A stretch of 9,880 nucleotides of DNA, from NCBI GenBank assembly GCA_029256365.1, contig JAQSYB010000046.1:1-9880 (forward strand), given 5' to 3'. This document shows, piece by piece, positions 5,746 to 9,880 of this stretch. The translations under genes were made by a program, and so were the position numbers. Under the pieces are notes generated by a model. The model did no database searches, was not told where the DNA came from, and saw only the letters and a program-made list of their open reading frames with translations. Each line of letters starts with the position of its first letter. Within the stretch, counting starts at the first letter, position 1. This DNA is from Clostridia bacterium. Its GTDB lineage: Bacteria > Bacillota > Clostridia > Lutisporales > Lutisporaceae.

Positions 5746-6303
5746 ATGAATTCAAGTAAAGTAAGCTTAAGCGCAATAATTAATAGAACCTCAGAACAAA
5801 CAGCAGAGAAGGTAATTTTGGAACTAAAAAGACGAGGATTAATGAAGAAGAACAATCAAACAGCTTTTCAAAAAACAGAACAGCTTCTATATAACTATAA
5901 AAACTTTAAAAATGCAATCGTTCTCAAAGAGGAGGAAATTGAAATAATTAAAAAGCATGGGCTGCCTGAAAGATCTAAATCAATTGTGGTATTAACAGGT
6001 AATAATGGTATAAATACAGATTCAGTTATGGAAAAGGTTGAAGATAAGATAAACTCAATCTCTGAATCCATATTGGTTACAAAACGATTTCTCAATATTA
6101 TAGACTGTGCGTTGATGGAAATAAAAAATGATGATTATTACAAGCTGATTGAACTGAAGTATTTTGAAGGCAACACCCATGAAGAAATTGCCTATGTTTT
6201 CAGTAAAGATGTTTCTACAATTACTAGAAACAAGAATAAGCTTGTTAATAAGTTGAAGATTATACTGTTTAGTGATGATGTAGTCCATGAAATATATAGT
6301 TAG
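5746..6303 (+). CDS. sigma/ArpU-like phage late transcription activator
   Basis: This 185-aa protein probably activates the tail operon downstream, as Xpf does in PBSX and ArpU/RinA-type proteins do in other Firmicute phages. Residues 1-120 are mostly charged, probably helical, and show no known catalytic motif. Residues about 133-171 (L-I-E-L-K-Y-F-E-G-N-T-H-E-E-I-A through S-T-I-T-R-N-K-N-K-L-V-N-K-L) have the pattern of a sigma-70 region 4 helix-turn-helix, in which the second helix contacts DNA. AAAGGTGGG at 5731-5739 is a well-placed ribosome binding site. The gene lies between two terminators, so its expression is set separately from both the early and the tail genes. The exact family is tentative; the role comes from the HTH and position. 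Confidence 0.75.
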   Translation: MNSSKVSLSAIINRTSEQTAEKVILELKRRGLMKKNNQTAFQKTEQLLYNYKNFKNAIVLKEEEIEIIKKHGLPERSKSIVVLTGNNGINTDSVMEKVEDKINSISESILVTKRFLNIIDCALMEIKNDDYYKLIELKYFEGNTHEEIAYVFSKDVSTITRNKNKLVNKLKIILFSDDVVHEIYS

Positions 6304-6374
6304 TGTTTTGTTGTTGGATATGCTTTGACTAAGTAATTTGAGCCCTTTGACAAGAATAATGCGGATAATACGAA

Positions 6375-6410
6375 TGCACATCTCGTGCACAATTGATGCA
6401 ATTGTATGCA
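6375..6410. promoter_or_regulatory. four TGCA boxes in helical phase
   Basis: TGCA occurs at 6375, 6386, 6397 and 6407, at intervals of 11, 11 and 10 bp, so all four face the same side of the helix. The first two also form an inverted repeat (TGCAC, 5 nt, GTGCA). The last box ends just inside the spacer of the promoter candidate at 6402-6430. This looks like a binding array for an activator, most simply the product of the gene just upstream. Confidence 0.5.
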
Positions 6411-6430
6411 ATATATAAAGCTGAGATAAT
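6402..6430 (+). promoter_or_regulatory. candidate activator-dependent late promoter
   Basis: TTGTAT (6402-6407) and GATAAT (6425-6430) lie 17 bp apart. The -35 box is poor and is overlapped by the TGCA array, as expected for an activated promoter. Transcription would begin near 6437 and meet the terminator at 6467-6509. Confidence 0.45.
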
Positions 6431-6466
6431 GTAAATAGAGAAATTGCGGGAAACGAATAATTTGAA

Positions 6467-6509
6467 AAGAACATTTGAGTTTGCAGAAGCTTAAGTGTTC
6501 TTTTTATTT
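6467..6509 (+). terminator. intrinsic terminator before the tail module
   Basis: AAGAACATTTGAG (6467-6479) pairs with CTTAAGTGTTCTT (6490-6502) over 13 bp with two G-U wobbles and a 10-nt loop, followed by a T-rich tract to 6509. It could end the activator transcript, act as a leader terminator for the promoter at 6402-6430, or both. Confidence 0.8.
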
Positions 6510-6522
6510 AGAGGTGAAAGGT

Positions 6523-6663
6523 ATGAAATGTATTGGTTGCGTGTGGGGAACACGTATTAATGAAAAGGTGATTTTTTGTATGGCTCCTGGTGAGGACTGC
6601 TGGAAGAATAATGAGAGTTTTCTTAAATGTAATAAGACCAACAAGAAGATTAAAAAGAAATAA
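6523..6663 (+). CDS. 46-aa cysteine-rich protein
   Basis: The predicted product has five Cys (C3, C6, C19, C26, C36 of a frame beginning M-K-C-I-G-C) and a very basic end (N-K-T-N-K-K-I-K-K-K). The ATG at 6523 is preceded by GAGGTGAAAG at 6511-6520. An upstream in-frame TTG at 6475 lies inside the terminator stem and is not used here. The C-x2-C start suggests metal binding, but the Cys spacing does not match a named ribbon that I know. It sits between the regulatory genes and the tail genes, where small phage proteins of unknown function are common. Confidence 0.6.
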   Translation: MKCIGCVWGTRINEKVIFCMAPGEDCWKNNESFLKCNKTNKKIKKK

Positions 6664-6705
6664 CGAAACAAGCTTATATCATTTTAATTCGTCATTTTGG
6701 TATTG

Positions 6706-6734
6706 TTGACGTTAAAGAGCAAGAAAATTATCAG
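6706..6734 (+). promoter_or_regulatory. possible promoter upstream of the tail genes
   Basis: TTGACG (6706-6711) and TATCAG (6729-6734) are 17 bp apart. The -10 box matches only four of six positions. If real, it would give the tail genes a start point downstream of the terminator at 6467-6509. Confidence 0.3.
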
Positions 6735-6775
6735 CCATCACTTGTATTAATGAGTGTATAAAAGGAGGGATTGTA

Positions 6776-6808
6776 ATGAGGCAGCAAAGGCGCTACACAT
6801 ATACCTGA
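6776..6808 (+). CDS. 10-codon micro-ORF behind a strong ribosome binding site
   Basis: AAAGGAGGG at 6761-6769 is one of the best ribosome binding sites in the window, yet the ATG at 6776 opens only ten codons (M-R-Q-Q-R-R-Y-T-Y-T) before a TGA. A second frame in the same stretch runs to a stop at 6828 and ends T-H-I-P-E-Q-S-P-E-Y-S. It could be a leader peptide controlling the tail genes, or the decayed start of a lost gene, perhaps where head genes once lay. No homology is recognised for either peptide. Confidence 0.3.
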   Translation: MRQQRRYTYT

Positions 6809-6857
6809 GCAAAGTCCTGAGTATTCGTAAAAAATAATAACCTGGGGGAATGCCTAG

Positions 6858-7280
6858 ATGCTAAATGAGATCAAGAATGGACTTGCAGTAAAACTTAGTG
6901 AAGTATTCGGACCTGCCATAACGGTTTATACCGAGGGATCAGAGCAAGATTTTATAGAACCTTGCTTTTTTATTTTGTATAAGAACCCAAGTCAAAGGCA
7001 GTTGATTGGCAAGCGGTATTTCAGGAAACAACCAATGGATATACGTTATTATCCTGGTACATCAAATAAAAATGAAGAAATGTATGTGGTTGCTGACAGG
7101 CTGTATGATGCTCTTGAGCAAATAAGCGTAGGGGAAGAATCGCTTCGAGGCAGCAATATTAGCCATGAAATAGTGGATGGAGTACTTCGTATGCATGTAG
7201 AATTTAACATGTTTATTTTAAAGAAGCCTGATGCGGAAGAAGTAATGGAAAATGCAAAGGTAAATATGGATGTAAAATGA
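6858..7280 (+). CDS. phage tail terminator-like protein (XkdJ position, DUF6838-type)
   Basis: In contractile-tail phages a protein of this type caps the head-proximal end of the tail tube and stops polymerisation. The 140-aa product has the expected opening M-L-N-E-I-K-N-G and the segment E-P-C-F-F-I-L at about residues 35-41. These are followed by R-Y-F-R (about 52-55) and a conserved-looking D-I-R-Y-Y-P (about 60-65), as in PBSX-like tail-terminator proteins of Clostridia. It comes two genes before the sheath, the position of XkdJ in PBSX. The ATG at 6858 has a CTGGGGG site about 10 nt upstream. In a tailocin such a protein would close the tail in the absence of a head. Family call is by sequence feel and gene order. 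Confidence 0.75.
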   Translation: MLNEIKNGLAVKLSEVFGPAITVYTEGSEQDFIEPCFFILYKNPSQRQLIGKRYFRKQPMDIRYYPGTSNKNEEMYVVADRLYDALEQISVGEESLRGSNISHEIVDGVLRMHVEFNMFILKKPDAEEVMENAKVNMDVK

Positions 7281-7384
7281 ACGAATTAATAAGGATGCAA
7301 TATGTATTGAGCTAAATAAAATAGGGTAAATAACTTCGGTTATATACCAAATATGAATCAAAAGGAAAGGTGGAATGATGTGAG

Positions 7385-7576
7385 TTGGCAGTTAGAAAAG
7401 CAATGAAGGAAGAACTTAGCGAGAAAAACAAATTCACAAAGGAACAGGTAGTTCAAAGCAAGCGATACGTGGATAGAATCGATTTATTGAATGTATTGCT
7501 CCAAACTGATAAGTCATACAGTTTGGAAGAGGTCGATGACTTGATGAACAATTTTATGAAAGGTAAGGTGGATTAA
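7385..7576 (+). CDS. small tail-operon protein of unknown function
   Basis: The 63-aa hydrophilic protein begins at a TTG codon; GGAAAGGTGG ending at 7373 supplies the ribosome binding site, and the first residues read M-A-V-R-K. The pattern F-T-K-E-Q-V-V-Q-S-K-R-Y then Y-S-L-E-E-V-D-D-L-M-N-N-F-M-K-G resembles a small protein often found directly before the sheath gene in clostridial PBSX-like prophages. Its job is not known to me; a role in sheath assembly is conceivable from position only. It ends 2 nt before the sheath start, so the two are probably translationally coupled. Confidence 0.75.
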   Translation: MAVRKAMKEELSEKNKFTKEQVVQSKRYVDRIDLLNVLLQTDKSYSLEEVDDLMNNFMKGKVD

Positions 7577-7578
7577 GT

Positions 7579-8898
7579 ATGTCATTAGGCGGAGGAAATT
7601 ATATTACACAAAACAAAGTTTTACCGGGAAGTTATATCAATTTTGCAAGTGCAGCTAGAGCATCAGCTGTGTTGAGTGAGAGGGGCTTTGCTGCAATTCC
7701 ACTTGAATTGGATTGGGGTAAGGACGATGCTGTATTTACGGTGGAAGCGGCAGACTTCCAAAGCAACTCCTTGAAGCTATTCGGATATGATTATGCAGAT
7801 CCAAAGCTGAAGGATATTAGAGAGTTGTTTAGGAATGTAAAAACATTGTATTGCTACAGGCTAAATAGTGGAGTTAAGGCTGCAACTGTTTCAGATAATT
7901 TAACAGTTACAGCGAAGAATTCAGGAATTCGAGGCAATGACATAAGGATAGTTATTACAACTAATGTTGATGATCCTACTTTATTTGAAGTTTCAACTAT
8001 CGTTGGTGCGACTAAGGTTGAAACACAGCTTGCTAGAACGGTAGAAGAGCTTATAGCAAATGATTTTGTTACATTTAGCGGTATAGGTGATTTGTCTGTG
8101 TCAGCAGGAATGAACTTAATTGGCGGAACAAATAAGGCCAGTGTTGAAGGTGCGGATTATCAATTATTCCTAGATAAGATTGAAGCATACAGCTTCAATG
8201 CAATTGGCTGCCCAAGTACTACAGCCAGTGTTATCGATTTGTTTGTACAATTTACAAAGAGAATGCGTGATACAAGCGGAATCAAGTTCCAAACAGTTGT
8301 TTATAGAACTGCGGCTGATTATGAGGGCATTATTTCAGTTGAGAATACGGTGTTAGATGCAGGTGTCAATGGAGCATCCTTGATTTACTGGGTAACAGGT
8401 GCAAACGCAGCTTGTGCGATTAATAGAAGCAATGCCAATAAGAAATATGATGGTGAGTACACAATTGATGTAAATTACAAGCAAAGTCAGCTTGAGCAAG
8501 GTATCAAGACAGGTAAATTTATGTTCCATAAGGTTGGAAGCGAGGCGCGAGTTCTTGATGATGTAAACTCATTTGTTACAGTTACACCAGAAAAGAATGA
8601 GGATTTCTCCTCTAACCAGGTAATTAGAGTTTTAGATCAATTCGCAAATGATATCGCACTATTGTTCAACAGCAAGTATCTTGGCAAGGTTCAGAACAAT
8701 GCTTCTGGAAGAACTGCATTTTGGAATGAGCTGGTAACGTACAATAAGGAAATGGTTAGAACTCAAGCTATTGAAGATTTCAAGGCTTCTGATGTAGTAG
8801 TGGAACAGGGTGCCGATAAGAAGTCAGTAGTAGTCAGCAATCCGGTTACTCCACTCAATGCAATGACAAAGCTGTATATGACAGTAATTGTGCAATAA
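7579..8898 (+). CDS. xkdK: contractile tail sheath protein (XkdK-like)
   Basis: This protein forms the outer contractile cylinder of a myovirus tail or R-type particle; its contraction drives the tube into the target cell. The 439-aa product has the typical opening G-G-G-N-Y-I-T-Q-N-K-V-L-P-G-S-Y-I-N-F and the segment L-E-L-D-W-G (about 43-48). F-G-Y-D and Y-C-Y-R-L-N follow before residue 100. A middle region at about 105-200 is probably the surface-exposed beta domain. The C-terminal part (about 330-439) contains the conserved sheath assembly segment (S-S-N-Q-V-I-R-V-L-D-Q-F through V-R-T-Q-A-I-E-D-F) and a terminal beta strand (K-L-Y-M-T-V-I-V-Q). It is slightly shorter than PBSX XkdK. The tube gene follows after 17 nt. 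Family assignment is very secure. Confidence 0.95.
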   Translation: MSLGGGNYITQNKVLPGSYINFASAARASAVLSERGFAAIPLELDWGKDDAVFTVEAADFQSNSLKLFGYDYADPKLKDIRELFRNVKTLYCYRLNSGVKAATVSDNLTVTAKNSGIRGNDIRIVITTNVDDPTLFEVSTIVGATKVETQLARTVEELIANDFVTFSGIGDLSVSAGMNLIGGTNKASVEGADYQLFLDKIEAYSFNAIGCPSTTASVIDLFVQFTKRMRDTSGIKFQTVVYRTAADYEGIISVENTVLDAGVNGASLIYWVTGANAACAINRSNANKKYDGEYTIDVNYKQSQLEQGIKTGKFMFHKVGSEARVLDDVNSFVTVTPEKNEDFSSNQVIRVLDQFANDIALLFNSKYLGKVQNNASGRTAFWNELVTYNKEMVRTQAIEDFKASDVVVEQGADKKSVVVSNPVTPLNAMTKLYMTVIVQ

Positions 8899-8915
8899 GA
8901 AAGGGGATATGAAGT

Positions 8916-9386
8916 ATGCAAACAATGAATGCGAGAGACTCTGTAAGTGCTTCACTTGCAGAATGCTTTGTAACAATTGAAGGTAGTAGATATAATTTTA
9001 TGCAGGCCATTAATCTGGAAGCCTCCATCGAAAAGACGAAGGCAGAGGTACCGATCCTAGGGAGAACAGGTAAAGGGAATAAGTCAACTGGCTGGAAGGG
9101 AACAGGTTCGGCAACCTTCCATTACAATACTTCAATATTTAGAGAAATGTTGTATCGTTTTAAAGAGACTGGCCAGGATAGCTATTTCGATATTCAAGTT
9201 ACAAATGAAGATCCAAACTCTGGTGTAGGCAGACAAACAATCATTCTAAAAGGCTGCAATATGGATGGCGGAATACTAACCAAGTTTGATGCAGATGCAG
9301 AATATCTTGAAGAGGATATGGAATTCACATTTGAGGACTTTGAAATCCCTGAGTCCTTCAATATGCTATCTGGAATGTTAGAATAA
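8916..9386 (+). CDS. xkdM: tail tube protein (XkdM-like)
   Basis: It polymerises as stacked rings into the rigid inner tube sheathed by the preceding gene's product. The 156-aa protein carries the strongly conserved block G-R-T-G-K-G-N-K-S-T-G-W-K-G-T-G-S-A-T-F (about 49-68) and Y-F-D-I-Q-V-T-N-E-D-P (about 90-100). The C-terminal run D-G-G-I-L-T-K-F-D-A-D-A-E-Y-L-E-E-D-M follows, with F-T-F-E-D-F-E-I-P-E near the end. All are hallmarks of XkdM-type tubes. The start at 8916 is preceded by GAAAGGGG. It lies 19 nt before the chaperone gene, giving the standard sheath-tube-chaperone order. Full length, no anomalies. Confidence 0.95.
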   Translation: MQTMNARDSVSASLAECFVTIEGSRYNFMQAINLEASIEKTKAEVPILGRTGKGNKSTGWKGTGSATFHYNTSIFREMLYRFKETGQDSYFDIQVTNEDPNSGVGRQTIILKGCNMDGGILTKFDADAEYLEEDMEFTFEDFEIPESFNMLSGMLE

Positions 9387-9405
9387 GAAAGGTGGAATTT
9401 GAATA

Positions 9406-9837
9406 ATGAGTAATTTAAGTGCTTTTTTAGCCCAAAATGTAATCAAGGACGATAAAATAAAATATGTTGCATCCAAAAGATTTTTAGATCAAGACAAAAA
9501 ACCTGTAGAATGGGAAGTCAAAGGTTTGACAAGTGCAGAGGATGAAATGATACGAAAAGCATGCACAAAGAAGGTACCTGTTACAGGAAAGCGTGGTCAA
9601 TTCACACAAGAAACAGACTATAATCAATACCTGGGAAAGCTTGCAGCAGCATGCACAGTTTTCCCTAATTTAAATGACGTAGAATTGCAAAACAGCTATG
9701 GCATAATGGGAGCGGATGCATTATTGAAAACAATGCTGAAACCCGGTGAATATGCTGATTATCTTGCAAAGGTGCAGGAAGTAAACGGTTTTGAAGTCTC
9801 TATGGAAGAGCTGGTGGATGAAGCAAAAAACTCATAA
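9406..9837 (+). CDS. xkdN: tail assembly chaperone, short (G-type) form, XkdN-like
   Basis: Tail assembly chaperones coat the tape measure protein and recruit tube subunits; they are not part of the finished particle. The 143-aa zero-frame product has the XkdN-type sequence: D-Q-D-K-K-P-V-E-W-E-V-K-G-L-T at about 28-42, A-E-D-E-M-I-R-K-A at 44-52, and Y-L-G-K-L-A-A-A-C-T-V-F-P-N-L at about 75-89. M-L-K-P-G-E-Y follows at 110-116. The GAAAGGTGG site at 9387-9395 supports the start. The last codons GCA AAA AAC contain an in-phase slippery heptamer, so a fraction of ribosomes should continue in the -1 frame (see the adjoining entry). In PBSX order the tape measure gene would come next, outside the window. 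Confidence 0.92.
   Translation: MSNLSAFLAQNVIKDDKIKYVASKRFLDQDKKPVEWEVKGLTSAEDEMIRKACTKKVPVTGKRGQFTQETDYNQYLGKLAAACTVFPNLNDVELQNSYGIMGADALLKTMLKPGEYADYLAKVQEVNGFEVSMEELVDEAKNS
9825..9831 (+). other. programmed -1 frameshift site A AAA AAC
   Basis: The heptamer spans codons 140-142 of the chaperone in exactly the X-XXY-YYZ phase (gcA AAA AAC). The zero frame ends at TAA 9835-9837 and the -1 frame opens after TGA 9819-9821, so any shift must happen in this short overlap. A 6-bp hairpin (9853-9858 with 9862-9867) lies 21 nt downstream, which is far for a stimulator. Confidence 0.85.
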
Positions 9838-9880
9838 ATGAAGGTGATTCTGATGCGAATATCGCATATTATTGCCTTCA
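9831..9880 (+). CDS. -1-frame T-like extension of the tail chaperone, partial
   Basis: After the slip at 9825-9831 the reading continues as L-I-N-E-G-D-S-D-A-N-I-A-Y-Y-C-L and runs off the window edge without a stop. The frame has no ATG, GTG or TTG start between its upstream stop (9819-9821) and this peptide, so it can only be reached by frameshifting. This matches the G/GT arrangement known from lambda and many other tailed phages, where the extended form (joined 9406-9831 and 9831 onward) links tape measure and tube. The E-G-D-x-x-A-N-x-A-Y-Y look is typical of the extension in XkdN-type loci as I remember them. Its length and end lie outside the window. Confidence 0.8.

Noticed and set aside
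5895..6095. 66-codon open frame on the minus strand
   Set aside because: It is a shadow of the activator gene with no independent support.
6055..6474. 139-codon open frame on the minus strand
   Set aside because: It lies antisense to the activator gene and its downstream regulatory gap, has no supporting ribosome binding site, and its residues look like translated A+T-rich noise.
9838..9880. Separate gene starting at ATG 9838 or ATG 9853
   Set aside because: These continue the zero frame after the chaperone stop and give a peptide (M-R-I-S-H-I-I-A-F) with no tail-protein resemblance, and the second ATG sits in a 6-bp hairpin. The -1 frame gives the phage-like sequence instead. The AAGGTG before 9853 means a short overlapping gene cannot be fully excluded.
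1..9880. CRISPR array, rRNA, tRNA or insertion sequence
   Set aside because: No regularly spaced long repeats, no cloverleaf or rRNA signature, and no transposase motif was seen on either strand.

Overview
The window looks like a chromosome segment of a low-GC Firmicute of class Clostridia. This rests on the A+T-rich sequence, strong GGAGG-type ribosome binding sites, the conserved order ecfT-truA-rplM-rpsI, and clostridial/PBSX-type phage tail proteins. I cannot name the species.

Layout. (1) Positions 1-2140 are housekeeping: the 3' end of an ECF transporter EcfT gene, truA, then rplM-rpsI behind a near-consensus promoter and a leader with a hairpin, closed by a strong terminator. (2) Positions 2179-4152 are accessory genes: a leftward secreted protein with a copper-amine-oxidase-like N-terminal domain, a doubtful small membrane protein, and a rightward protein with a zinc ribbon at each end. 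(3) Positions 4183-5345 form a phage-type switch: a leftward cI/Xre-like repressor overlapping an ImmA/IrrE metalloprotease gene, facing a perfect consensus rightward promoter across ATGGA/TCCAT operator-like sites. (4) Positions 5354-6663 are a rightward regulatory segment: a Com-like zinc-finger protein, a terminator, an inverted repeat, a sigma/ArpU-like activator, four TGCA repeats in helical phase upstream of a promoter-like sequence, another terminator, and a 46-aa Cys-rich protein. (5) Positions 6858-9880 are contractile-tail morphogenesis genes in PBSX order: a tail-terminator-like protein, a 63-aa conserved-type small protein, sheath (XkdK), tube (XkdM) and tail assembly chaperone (XkdN). 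XkdN ends in a canonical A AAA AAC slippery site that leads into a -1-frame extension cut by the window edge.

How it fits together. The switch resembles that of PBSX (Xre plus an ImmA-like protease, then an Xpf-like late activator). Between the activator and the tail genes there is no room for terminase, portal, protease or capsid genes, and no integrase is visible. The most economical reading is an R-type tailocin (phage-tail-like bacteriocin) locus, inducible through protease-mediated loss of repression, lying about 2 kb downstream of the ribosomal protein operon. The baseplate, fibre and lysis genes would lie to the right of the window; their presence and the absence of head genes there are the main test. 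Tailocins as a class are known. What may be new here is the layered control (two terminators, a Com-like putative nucleic-acid-binding protein, a phased TGCA array) and the capsid-less arrangement at this site.
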